Source: CBDHHC01 sp050633205
Lineage (GTDB): Bacteria > Pseudomonadota > Alphaproteobacteria > Rhizobiales > CBDHHC01
Length of the DNA stretch: 64,000 nucleotides
Assembly (NCBI GenBank): GCA_050633205.1
Contig: JBOEGA010000046.1
Span: forward strand, 12,632 to 76,631
Direction of reading: 5' to 3'
Shown here: positions 1-8,113 of the stretch, in pieces
Layout of the letters: every line of letters starts with the position of its first letter
How positions within the stretch are numbered: the stretch's first letter is position 1
Made by a program: the position numbers and the translations under genes
Notes under the pieces: model-generated
The model's database searches: none
Told to the model about the DNA's origin: nothing
The model's input: only the letters and a program-made list of their open reading frames with translations

Positions 1-1074
1 GGCTGCTGCCATGCCAAGTCTTCTTGGTACAGTGAGAATTCCCTGCCTCCATCCATAGCCTTTTGAGCCGAAAAGCAGGAGCGGGACAGTTCCCATTGCT
101 GTTGTCAGGATGCCGTTTCCAACGCCATGCAACACGACAAATACGATTGCGGCGGGTGCGCCGAATATCAGGATCGAGATTGCACCGATGGGGTGGAAAA
201 GGAAGGCGAACCTTACTGCGTAGAATGGATGGAATCGTGATGACAGGAAGAGGTCCAGTGAACGGCCCAGAATCTGGGATGGTCCAAAAAGAGCTGCGGC
301 TATGATTGCCAGTGTCGGGTCAACATGAAGTGCTGCAATAAGTCTTGGCAGGTTTGTGGATGTGCCTGCTGCCGTCAGAGAAATGAAGACGAACATGAGC
401 GCAACCAGCGCCATTGTTATCATGTCGTTGGTTGAATGAACGGTTTCTTCCATTTCCTTAACAAGAGAAGATTTTGTCTGGGTTGTATGAGGTACATCTG
501 ACGTCGGGTTCGGTAGTAACCGATAGAGTGGGAAGCATATGGTCAGGTGTAATGCTGCCCAGATGAAGCAGGTTATTCTCCAGCCAAATTTCACTTCAAG
601 ATAAGCTGAAAGCGGAAAACAGATGACACTTGCCAGTCCGCCAATAAGTGTGACTCCTACCATTGCGGAGCGGGAATCCCTGCCATAGATCCGGGCGACG
701 GTTGAGAAGGCTATGTCATAGAGGCCCATAGACATTCCAAGGCCGATAAAGATCCAGCTCATGTAGAACAGATATTGATTTTCCGCCAGGCCCATTGATA
801 TCAGGCCTGTTGCAATAAGCAGGCTTGAAGTGGACATAACTGTTCTGCCGCCAAACATGTCTATTTTTCTACCCATGAATGGTGAGAGTATTGCCGAGAT
901 GACAAGCGCACCTGACAGGCAGGCATAGATGTCAGTGTCGCTGATTTTCAGGTCAGCGCTCATGGTGTCGGACAGGATTGCCGGCAGGAAAAATGTTGAA
1001 CCCCAAGTGACCATCTGGGCGATGCCCAGTTTTGTTACGACTAAAAGTTTTTGATTTTTCAGGTGTCGGATCAT
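1..1074 (-). CDS. MFS transporter, partial (C-terminus beyond left edge)
   Basis: Inner-membrane major facilitator superfamily permease; the substrate cannot be told. The 358 visible codons are open from an ATG at 1074 to the window edge and encode a series of hydrophobic helices. The loop between helices 2 and 3 carries GRKIDMFGGR (residues 68-77), a good match to the family's signature GxxxDRxGRR. A family member is normally about 400 residues, so roughly 40 residues lie outside the window. No strong Shine-Dalgarno precedes the ATG, so the start is less certain than the identity. It stands alone, facing away from a 0.7-kb spacer. Sugar, drug or organic-acid export or uptake are all possible. 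Confidence 0.85.
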   Translation of the reverse strand, partial: MIRHLKNQKLLVVTKLGIAQMVTWGSTFFLPAILSDTMSADLKISDTDIYACLSGALVISAILSPFMGRKIDMFGGRTVMSTSSLLIATGLISMGLAENQYLFYMSWIFIGLGMSMGLYDIAFSTVARIYGRDSRSAMVGVTLIGGLASVICFPLSAYLEVKFGWRITCFIWAALHLTICFPLYRLLPNPTSDVPHTTQTKSSLVKEMEETVHSTNDMITMALVALMFVFISLTAAGTSTNLPRLIAALHVDPTLAIIAAALFGPSQILGRSLDLFLSSRFHPFYAVRFAFLFHPIGAISILIFGAPAAIVFVVLHGVGNGILTTAMGTVPLLLFGSKGYGWRQGILTVPRRLGMAAA

Positions 1075-1596
1075 AGGGGTCTGTGCGTTAAATAAGAGAA
1101 ACCCTGCATTTATTTTCTGCAGGATGTCGGATTGTCGCGCTTAGGATGGAACTAAAGTTGGTGTTCTGTCAAGTTTGGTTGTTCCGGGTTGTTGAACAAT
1201 GTGGGGTGTTGGGTGGTGAATTTTTTCCTGAACCACAGGGTAACATGGGTGTTGTGAAGGGGGATAAGTTCTATTGTGATTTTGTGGTCTGATTTGATAA
1301 AACGGCTGTTTTTGTGAAAATAAAAGTTATTCCCCTTCGGCATTGTTGCGATTTGCTCCGGAAATTACGAAATACAGTTACGTTTTGTTTGGGTTTTATG
1401 CCGTTTTAGTTACGCAGTAATCCCGTAAAGTTACCTGCCAGTCACCTGTATTCACGTTTTATTTCAGGCCGGTGTTTTTGATTTGTGAGCCGTGGTTGTG
1501 TTGGTTTGGTACAATGGTTGTTTTTGGTTTTGTCTGTTGAAAATGGTTGCATTTGCAATAATATTGTTTTGCTGTAGTAACACAATTACCTTCGGT

Positions 1597-1632
1597 GGTT
1601 ACTGGGTTGCCCGATCAAGTCGGGCAATGACA
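1597..1632. repeat. Palindromic intergenic repeat, family A, copy 1
   Basis: The flank GGTTACTGG is followed by an 8-bp perfect stem (TTGCCCGA 1607-1614, TCGGGCAA 1620-1627, 5-base loop) and then TGACA. The same flanks surround a different stem at 5181-5213, and a longer composite relative lies at 11441-11520. Dispersed hairpins bounded by CACTGG-like and ATGACA-like ends are common in alphaproteobacterial genomes. Confidence 0.75.
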
Positions 1633-1740
1633 GTGGAGAGGGGAGTGTGGGGGGATAGTTTGTTAGTGCATAAGGATTGTAAGACCCGTCCAGAGAAGTA
1701 TATCCTGCAGGATATCGTATTGAGGGGTTTGCATGAATTA

Positions 1741-1772
1741 TGGGGGCGAGCTACAAGCTCTGCCCGCGAAGG
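1741..1772. repeat. Palindromic intergenic repeat, family B, copy 1
   Basis: Contains GGGCGAGCTACAAGCTCTGC, which folds as GAGCT-ACA-AGCTC extended by GGGC/GCCC. The first 24 bases match 21 of 24 with a second copy at 4667-4690. It lies just downstream of the end of the kinase-like gene on the opposite strand. Confidence 0.6.
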
Positions 1773-1800
1773 AAAACCCGCCCACACAGTTCATGTCAGT

Positions 1801-2292
1801 CTATCCCTGATGCACAATGATGCAAAAACCTTCATCATCAGTCGGCGCTTCAAAATACCGGGTAAACAAATCAAAATCTTCCTCACCAGGAGCAAAAGCA
1901 TGTGCCCCTTCAGCATTCCGCTCCCGCAAACGCACCTTGCAAACCTCATCAGCTACATCAAAATAATGTAACTCTTGGCGGGCAACCGCACTCTCAGAAA
2001 TGCTGCGCATCCACGCACGTGAGGCTCTCGTATTTGCCTGAAAATCCAGAACTACAGACATACCGGCCTTAAGCAGGCTCACAACATGTTCACCAACAAC
2101 ATCTCTTATGCGCTTGGAACATCGCACAAAATCCTCCAGCGAATGAACCTCTTCCGGATACAGTTTCGATAACCAGATATCTTCGCTAATCAGAATATGC
2201 GAAGGCTTAAGTGACACGCTTTTGGCAAATGTAGATTTACCTGATGCAATCTTCCCGCACATCAGATACAGAACAGGCTCGGAAACAGACAT
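1801..2292 (-). CDS. Small P-loop ATPase/kinase-like protein (AAA family)
   Basis: A 163-residue soluble protein with a Walker A motif GKIASGKST near the N-terminus (residues 13-21), after the hydrophobic strand VLYLMC. The single-domain size and the later VVLDFQAN strand with RASRAWM resemble the small AAA/zeta-toxin-like kinases that phosphorylate small molecules. No substrate can be assigned. The ATG at 2292 has a clear ribosome site (GGAGAG, 7 bases upstream). It is monocistronic and divergent from the GGDEF-EAL gene at 2566. A bare ATP-binding protein annotation is the safe reading; a phosphotransferase role is inference. Confidence 0.75.
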   Translation of the reverse strand: MSVSEPVLYLMCGKIASGKSTFAKSVSLKPSHILISEDIWLSKLYPEEVHSLEDFVRCSKRIRDVVGEHVVSLLKAGMSVVLDFQANTRASRAWMRSISESAVARQELHYFDVADEVCKVRLRERNAEGAHAFAPGEEDFDLFTRYFEAPTDDEGFCIIVHQG

Positions 2293-2565
2293 ATTTATCT
2301 CTCCGTTAAGAAAATTCTTTTATAGGAAACAGGTTTTAACCCCCGGCCTGAAAGTCAGACCGGGCAGATAATTCGAGAAATATTATCTTCGATAAGAAGG
2401 GAATCTGTTAGAGCTCTCTTTGTCATCCTCAATGATATAACACATACAATGTAAACAATAAATATTAGGTCCCCCTTCATACAACATTAACCAACCCCGC
2501 TAAACCAACCTTCATCCAAACATGAAATAATGGACTATTATCCGGGGTAAAGCGTGTTGGAAATC

Positions 2566-4569
2566 ATGGGCATCTCAAAAAAATGGTCTGAGAGCAGAAA
2601 GAAGATTTACGCTTTCCTGGACATACTCATGGATGTCCGCATAGATGAAGCCAGAAATGTCGCAGAACCGGCTAATACGGTAGCACTGTTGAATACATCA
2701 AGTGCTGTCATCCTCACTATTGCAACCTGGGAAGAGCTAAACAGAACATTTCTTATCTCCTGGCTGGCATGCTCGATATTTATATTTTTCTTTATTTGCA
2801 ACTATAATCGAAGATATATCAATAAGCTGACGGAAAAATACCTTACTCCTGGAAATATTATAAAGCTCACCATCCTAATATCTTTGATTGCTGTGCCCTG
2901 GACAGTTATAGCTTATCCTATTTTAGGATCCGGAAGCCTTCGAAACAGCCTGCTTATTTTTTCTATAAGCATCGGCGCTGCGTCCGGTGGATGCTTCATG
3001 TTATTCCGCATACCTCTTGCTGCATTTTTATATATTTTTGTTGCTGTGCAAGGCATTGGGGTGACGATTGTCCTGAAACATTTCGATGACCTCTGGCCAA
3101 TATTTTTCTGTGCCATCGGATATAGTATCTTTCTTATGATCGCAGTTATTTTATCCTGGCGCGTAGCAAGAGAGAGTGAAAACAACTTCATCCGGGCTTC
3201 CAAAGCAAATAAAAAACTGAGAAAGGCAAATAACGAAATCAGACAGATGGCCAGCCACGATTCTTTAACTGGTTTATTGAATAGAAAAGCATTTATAGAA
3301 AAACTGGAACGGCGAATTGCCCAAAAAGGGAAAGAACCATTCGCTGTCTTTCTCCTGGATCTTTATCGCTTCAAAAACATCAATGACAGCATCGGACATG
3401 GCGCTGGTGATATGCTCCTCAAAATAATATCGGAACGACTGCAAAATGCCGTTACGCATAACGATATAATTGCCCGTTTTGGAGGAGATGAATTTGCCCT
3501 GATAATTGAAATCAGCAACCACTCCAGCCAGGCCACAGATATAGCAGATAAAATACTGGCAGGTCTGAACAGGTCAGTAACAATAGAACGCTCTGTAATT
3601 CACCCCAATGCAAGCATTGGAATAGCTTTTTTCCCAAATCAGTCAGAAACCGCAGAAGAGTTTATCAGCCAGGCCGATATGGCACTCCATCACGCAAAGG
3701 AAAATGGCAGAGGGCAGTATCAGCTTTATAGTGGGGAAATGGCAGCCTATCTTGAGCATGCTGATAAAATAGAAAATACTCTGAGAGAGGCTATAGATGC
3801 AGGCAGAATAGAAGTCTGGTACCAGCCCAAAATTGACCTGAAAACCCAATCCATAGCCGGTGCTGAAGCTTTGTTAAGGTGCTTTGATACTCGGGGTAAT
3901 ATCATCCCCACTGAGGAAATTCTCAATATAGCTGGAGATCGTGGAATAATCCCTCAGATAAGCAAAACAGTATTTGAAAAAATCAAAACCGACATCAAAA
4001 GCTGGCGCACTCAAAATGTAAAAATTGTACCAATTGCAATAAATATACACGACTTTGACTTAAAAACATCAGATTGGCTCATAAGCCAACTCAAAGACAT
4101 GCTCAATGATGGTATCGATAAAAGCGATATCCAGCTTGAAGTTACAGAAGGCTGTTTCGTTGGTCGGGGATCTGATGCTGCTGCAGCTGCATTGGATATG
4201 ATAGATGAAATGGGTATCAGGCTTTCACTGGATGACTTTGGTACAGGACATGCTGCACTATCTCATCTGAAAAGACTTCCCGTAAGTGAAATTAAAATAG
4301 ATCAGGAATTTATAAAAGGTATCAATCAAAACGCCAGCGATGAAGCAATCACTTATGCAGCGGTTGAAATTGCCAGACGTATGGGAATTACCTGTGTTGC
4401 AGAAGGTGTCGAGAAAAAAGAGCAACTGGAACTCCTCGAAAGTCTTCTTCAGGATGGCACAACAATAATCGGTCAGGGCCACTACTGGGCCCCGCCAATG
4501 TCGGTAAACGACTTCATTAGCTTCATCGAGAGTTGGCAGCAATCAGATACACACAGCGAGGTTGGATAG
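2566..4569 (+). CDS. Membrane GGDEF-EAL cyclic-di-GMP protein
   Basis: Predicted diguanylate cyclase/phosphodiesterase of 667 residues. The N-terminal ~200 residues hold about six hydrophobic helices with no known sensor fold. The GGDEF domain follows (DSLTGLLNRKAF, then RFGGDEF at about 306-310), then the EAL domain (EALLR at about 434, DDFGTG at about 556, EIKID, VAEGVE, GQGHYW). The EAL metal and catalytic positions look intact. In GGDEF the usual DLD is DLY, and the inhibitory-site RxxD is THND, so product feedback is probably lost. The ATG at 2566 is chosen because it aligns residue for residue (Trp7, Ala29) with the start of the paralog at 8114-10140; a GTG at 2554 is also possible. Which activity dominates cannot be read. 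Confidence 0.9.
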   Translation: MGISKKWSESRKKIYAFLDILMDVRIDEARNVAEPANTVALLNTSSAVILTIATWEELNRTFLISWLACSIFIFFFICNYNRRYINKLTEKYLTPGNIIKLTILISLIAVPWTVIAYPILGSGSLRNSLLIFSISIGAASGGCFMLFRIPLAAFLYIFVAVQGIGVTIVLKHFDDLWPIFFCAIGYSIFLMIAVILSWRVARESENNFIRASKANKKLRKANNEIRQMASHDSLTGLLNRKAFIEKLERRIAQKGKEPFAVFLLDLYRFKNINDSIGHGAGDMLLKIISERLQNAVTHNDIIARFGGDEFALIIEISNHSSQATDIADKILAGLNRSVTIERSVIHPNASIGIAFFPNQSETAEEFISQADMALHHAKENGRGQYQLYSGEMAAYLEHADKIENTLREAIDAGRIEVWYQPKIDLKTQSIAGAEALLRCFDTRGNIIPTEEILNIAGDRGIIPQISKTVFEKIKTDIKSWRTQNVKIVPIAINIHDFDLKTSDWLISQLKDMLNDGIDKSDIQLEVTEGCFVGRGSDAAAAALDMIDEMGIRLSLDDFGTGHAALSHLKRLPVSEIKIDQEFIKGINQNASDEAITYAAVEIARRMGITCVAEGVEKKEQLELLESLLQDGTTIIGQGHYWAPPMSVNDFISFIESWQQSDTHSEVG

Positions 4570-4666
4570 GGCATTTCCAACAACACTGATACGCAGAGCT
4601 ATGTGGTTCGGCATTCTTGGCGACCAGCACCAAATTCAATTTCCGAAGAATCGTTTGCAAGAACTG

Positions 4667-4696
4667 TGGGAGCGAGTTACAATCTCTGCCTCACGG
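4667..4696. repeat. Palindromic intergenic repeat, family B, copy 2
   Basis: TGGGAGCGAGTTACAATCTC and the following TGCC match the copy at 1741 at 21 of 24 positions. The copy overlaps the stop codon of the DUF3088 gene, so the repeat end has been taken into its last codons. The stem is weaker than in copy 1. Confidence 0.55.
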
Positions 4697-5038
4697 ATGG
4701 GGTGCCGGGAAGCCGTGTCTTTCTGAGAGGGCAGTCAGGATTTTGTCTTTGTCTGCAATGAAAGGCTGGCCTGCGTGTGTTCCGGTTTGATGGGAGAAGG
4801 TTTCTTTGTTGGCGAGAAGTAGTAGTGGTACTGACTGGTTGTCTTCGCCGACAACCTCGATCAGCTCGTGTCGTGGGCGGGGCCAGGCGATACGTTTAAC
4901 TTCGAGGCGCGTGGCAAGTTCCGGGAATGAGGCCAGGACTCCTTCCAGCAAGGCGCAGTGCCAGCAATAAAACCGCTGGCCAGGATAGGCGGGATCTTCA
5001 AAGTCTGGTTGCAAAAGATAAAGTCTATCGCGCTGCAT
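4691..5038 (-). CDS. DUF3088 family thioredoxin-like protein
   Basis: A 115-residue cytoplasmic protein matching the DUF3088 pattern: RLYLLQPDFEDPAYPGQRFY near the N-terminus, directly followed by CWHC, a CxxC pair in the position of a thioredoxin-fold redox centre. A conserved VKRIAWPRPR stretch and GEDNQSVPLLLL follow. The family has no established function; redox activity is inference from the motif. The ATG at 5038 has a strong ribosome site (GGAGG, 6 bases upstream). It is a single gene between the GGDEF-EAL gene and the sigma-factor operon, transcribed against both. Confidence 0.85.
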   Translation of the reverse strand: MQRDRLYLLQPDFEDPAYPGQRFYCWHCALLEGVLASFPELATRLEVKRIAWPRPRHELIEVVGEDNQSVPLLLLANKETFSHQTGTHAGQPFIADKDKILTALSERHGFPAPHP

Positions 5039-5351
5039 GAATTCCTCCGGGTTTTATAGAAACTGATGCACAAGCTATTGGGGTCAGGGTCTTTTTCTAT
5101 CGCATGTACTGTCACTATAATCGGGGCGGGGCTCGAAGTCTGTAAATAATAGGTGGCAACTTAAAACAACAGGTTCATGTGGTTACTGGATACCTGCCTG
5201 CGCAGGTATGACAAGGGTAGTGGGGGGGGGGCTTGCTTTTATGATTAATTTTTATTGTTTTTCATTAAATTTCTTTTTGCCATAAAAAGTTCCAAGGAAA
5301 TCTGTAGTTGTCACGTCTTATATATAAACAAGGTATGGCAGATGGTAGATC
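5039..5351. other. Intergenic spacer before the sigma-factor operon
   Basis: About 310 bases between divergent genes. It holds the family A repeat at 5181-5213, a run of nine or more G at 5221-5230, and an AT-rich stretch just before the sigma gene with TATATATA near 5320. No clear ECF-type -35/-10 pair with the usual spacing was found. Confidence 0.6.
5181..5213. repeat. Palindromic intergenic repeat, family A, copy 2
   Basis: GGTTACTGG, then an 8-bp stem ATACCTGC (5190-5197) / GCAGGTAT (5202-5209) with loop CTGC, then GACA. The flanks equal those of copy 1 at 1597, but the stem sequence is entirely different, as if only stem pairing and end motifs are maintained. Confidence 0.75.
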
Positions 5352-5903
5352 GTGGCTAAAGAAGAGCAGGAAGAGCAGCGTCTTATCGAGCGAGCGGTTA
5401 GCGGAGACCGGGCGGCTTTTGGTGCGCTTGTGGGGATATTTTATCCTCGTATTTTTCGTATTGCCTATAAGTGGTGTGGTAACAAAATGGATGCCGAAGA
5501 TATCGCGCAGGATGTTTGTATCAAGCTTGGTTCTGCTATCCGGAAGTTTGAAGGGAATGCCAGTTTTTCGTCCTGGGTTTACCGGATAACGCTTAATACT
5601 GTTCGGGATTTGCAGCGGTCCAATAAGAGCCATGAGAACAAGGTATCTGCTATGGCTCTGGTGTCGGAGGAGGTTTTTGCTGCGGATCAGGAAAGCGAAC
5701 TGACGCGAAGTCAGGTCTGGCAGCGGGTGACGCAATTGCCGGACAAGCAGCGGGAGGCTGTGTTTCTGATTCATGCAGAAGGGTTAAGTCATAAGGAAGC
5801 TTCGGATGTTATGGAGTGTTCCGAGAGTACAGTGTCCTGGTATATTCATGAGGCCAAGAAACAGTTGAAGTCTTTGCTGGGCGCGGATCAGGTGGCGATA
5901 TGA
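5352..5903 (+). CDS. ECF-type RNA polymerase sigma factor
   Basis: Sigma-70 family, extracytoplasmic-function group, 183 residues. Region 2 is present (AFGALVGIFYPRIFRIAYKW, then DAEDIAQDVCIK and FSSWVYRITLN, about residues 25-95), joined by a short linker to region 4 (LPDKQREAVFLIHAEGLSHK, then SESTVSWYIHEAKKQL, about 125-175), which is the -35-binding helix-turn-helix. The start is GTG. The stop overlaps the ATG of the downstream VWA gene by four bases (ATGA), so the two are translationally coupled. In ECF systems the coupled gene usually encodes the anti-sigma factor, which suggests the partner's N-terminus has that role. The signal sensed is unknown. Confidence 0.92.
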   Translation: MAKEEQEEQRLIERAVSGDRAAFGALVGIFYPRIFRIAYKWCGNKMDAEDIAQDVCIKLGSAIRKFEGNASFSSWVYRITLNTVRDLQRSNKSHENKVSAMALVSEEVFAADQESELTRSQVWQRVTQLPDKQREAVFLIHAEGLSHKEASDVMECSESTVSWYIHEAKKQLKSLLGADQVAI

Positions 5904-8077
5904 ATGAGAACGAACTGGATATCCTGAAAGAGATGGAGACTGTTGAACCTTCCGAGCAAGCGCGCGAGAAGGCTATTTATGCTGCCATGATGGCATTTGA
6001 TGAAGCTGCAAAAGAAAATACCTCAGAAAGTAAAAAAAGTTTCCAAGGAATATTGTCGCCGCTGCGTCTTCTAATCAACGGACTGGAAAAAACAGGAGAG
6101 TTGATTATGAGGAAACGTATTTTGGCTGGGGCGATGGCTTCGGTTGTTGTTGCTGTGCCGGTTGCGCTGGTTATGTTTCAGAGTGAAGTCGTTTTTGATA
6201 AAGGTGCAAATACAATATCATCTAATGATGCAGCACCAAATACTACGAAAAAAGATGACAAGTCTAAAGGATTTGCTAGTGGGGGTGGGCTTTCATCAAT
6301 GATCAAGCCTGGCCAGAAACATGAAGTTACAACAGGACAGCAAGCCGGAAGAAAAAAAGTGCCAGTTGAATTAAAACCTCAGGATATTGTTGTGGCCAAA
6401 GATAAGGCCCGAGCGCAAAGAGGAGCTGCTGTCGAAGACAGGGCAGATGGAATAGTTCGGCAATCGCTTTCGAAACCAGCCCCGAAAAAAGAAATCAAAG
6501 CTTTTGCTCCGGCGGTGGTTCAGGAACGTTCAAGGAAGAAGCATTCGTATCTAACAGCAAGCGAGACGTCTGCACCTCAACATTTTGGAGGTTCGATTGG
6601 TGGGGATATTGAAGAGGAAGTTGACGACAGAGCCGAAGTAAAGAATCGTGACAGGTTTTCTCAGGTAAAAGATCAATCTGTTGTTTCTGTTGGTGAGAAG
6701 CCTGTTTCTACATTTTCTATTGATGTTGATACGTCGTCCTATTCGTTTATGAGGCGTACGCTTAATGGTGGGCGGATGCCGCGTAAGGACAGTATCCGGG
6801 TTGAGGAACTGATTAATTATTTCAAGTATGATTATCAGCGTCCGGAGACTGCTGAGGTTCCGTTTAAGGCAAATGTTGCGGTTTATCCTACACCGTGGAA
6901 CAAGAATACCAAGTTGCTGCATATCGGGATTAAAGGACATGATATTGTTCATGCAACCAAGCCTCGTTCAAACCTTGTGTTTCTGATTGATGTGTCAGGA
7001 TCTATGGGGCAGAAGGACAAGCTTCCACTGTTGAAGAGTGCGTTTAAGATATTTGTGAACAAGCTTGATAAGGAAGACAGGGTAGCGATTGTTGTTTATG
7101 CAGGCAGGTCAGCGACTGTTCTTGAGCCTACCAGGGTTGCTGACAAGGGTAAGATATTGAGTGCGCTGAATGGGTTGAATTCCGGTGGTTCTACTGCTGG
7201 AGCACAAGGTATTCAGAAGGCCTATGCGCTGGCGCGCAAGCATTTTGACAAGGATGGTGTTAACCGGGTCATTCTTGCGACTGATGGTGATTTCAATGTT
7301 GGTATGACGGGCAATGATGACCTGAAGACCTATATTGAGAAGCAGCGCAAGAGCGGTATTTTTCTGTCGATCCTCGGGTTTGGGCAGGGGAATTATAATG
7401 ACTCTCTTATGCAGGTTCTTGCGCAGAATGGTAATGGTACGGCCGCCTATATTGACAGCCTGAAGGAAGCGCAAAAGGTGCTTGTTGATGAGGCGAGTTC
7501 GACTTTGTTTACTATTGCCAAGGATGTGAAAATTCAGGTTGAGTTTAATCCGGCCCAGGTTTCGGAATATCGCCTGATTGGTTATGAGACACGTGCTCTG
7601 AAGCGTGAGGATTTTAACAATGACAAGGTTGATGCCGGGGATATCGGGTCTGGCCATACGGTGACCGTAATTTATGAGATTGTGCCTGCTGGTGCTCCAT
7701 CATTGCGGTTTGACAAACTGCGTTATGGTGCAAAGAAAGATGAGGCTCAATCTGAAGGTGAGAAAAAATCCGGTGAGTATGCGTTTTTGAAAATGCGTTA
7801 CAAGTTGCCAAAGGAAGACAAGAGCAAGCTGGTTACTTTTCCAATTACCAGTGAGCATGAGAAGAAAGAGGTTGCGGAAGTTTCTGCTGATATGAGGTTT
7901 GCAGCGAGTGTTGCAGCTTTTGGTCAGAAGCTTCGTGATAACAGGTTTTTGTCTGATTATAGTTTCGATGATATTCGCAAGCTTGCTGCTGGTTCGCGTG
8001 GTGAGGATGCTTATGGATATCGGAGTGAGTTTCTCGGGCTGGTAGGGCTGGCAAAGTCGCTGGAAAAGTCTGAGTAG
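5900..8077 (+). CDS. Membrane-anchored VWA domain protein, YfbK type
   Basis: A 725-residue protein. Residues 1-70 are cytoplasmic and charged. A single hydrophobic helix (about 74-93) follows, then a low-complexity Lys/Ala-rich linker, then the YfbK-like N-domain (STFSIDVDTSSYSFMRRTLN, RVEELINYF) and a von Willebrand A domain with an intact metal site DVSGS and later TDGDFN. The last ~180 residues match the YfbK C-terminal domain (DUF3520). The protein is therefore anchored with its VWA part outside the cytoplasm. Overlap with the ECF sigma gene suggests the short N-terminal tail binds the sigma factor, though no canonical zinc anti-sigma motif is visible. The function of the YfbK family is not established. 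Confidence 0.88.
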   Translation: MNENELDILKEMETVEPSEQAREKAIYAAMMAFDEAAKENTSESKKSFQGILSPLRLLINGLEKTGELIMRKRILAGAMASVVVAVPVALVMFQSEVVFDKGANTISSNDAAPNTTKKDDKSKGFASGGGLSSMIKPGQKHEVTTGQQAGRKKVPVELKPQDIVVAKDKARAQRGAAVEDRADGIVRQSLSKPAPKKEIKAFAPAVVQERSRKKHSYLTASETSAPQHFGGSIGGDIEEEVDDRAEVKNRDRFSQVKDQSVVSVGEKPVSTFSIDVDTSSYSFMRRTLNGGRMPRKDSIRVEELINYFKYDYQRPETAEVPFKANVAVYPTPWNKNTKLLHIGIKGHDIVHATKPRSNLVFLIDVSGSMGQKDKLPLLKSAFKIFVNKLDKEDRVAIVVYAGRSATVLEPTRVADKGKILSALNGLNSGGSTAGAQGIQKAYALARKHFDKDGVNRVILATDGDFNVGMTGNDDLKTYIEKQRKSGIFLSILGFGQGNYNDSLMQVLAQNGNGTAAYIDSLKEAQKVLVDEASSTLFTIAKDVKIQVEFNPAQVSEYRLIGYETRALKREDFNNDKVDAGDIGSGHTVTVIYEIVPAGAPSLRFDKLRYGAKKDEAQSEGEKKSGEYAFLKMRYKLPKEDKSKLVTFPITSEHEKKEVAEVSADMRFAASVAAFGQKLRDNRFLSDYSFDDIRKLAAGSRGEDAYGYRSEFLGLVGLAKSLEKSE

Positions 8078-8113
8078 TAAGCTGCAAGTGGAGCTGCAGG
8101 CGGGGGGCGTGAT

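Larger units (their letters stand above)
1075..1800. other. Intergenic spacer with two palindromic repeats
   Basis: About 725 bases with no convincing gene. Short open frames here use rare codons, lack ribosome sites and partly translate the repeats. The left half is T/G-rich low-complexity sequence; the right half holds a hairpin repeat at 1597-1632 and a second repeat type at 1741-1772. Confidence 0.7.

Noticed and set aside
1492..1971. Open frame of 159 codons on the plus strand
   Set aside because: It runs through both repeats and antisense to the end of the kinase-like gene, uses poor codons and lacks a ribosome site.
5294..5326. ECF autoregulatory promoter before the sigma gene
   Set aside because: GGAAAT and CGTC elements are present but only 12 bases apart, not the usual spacing.
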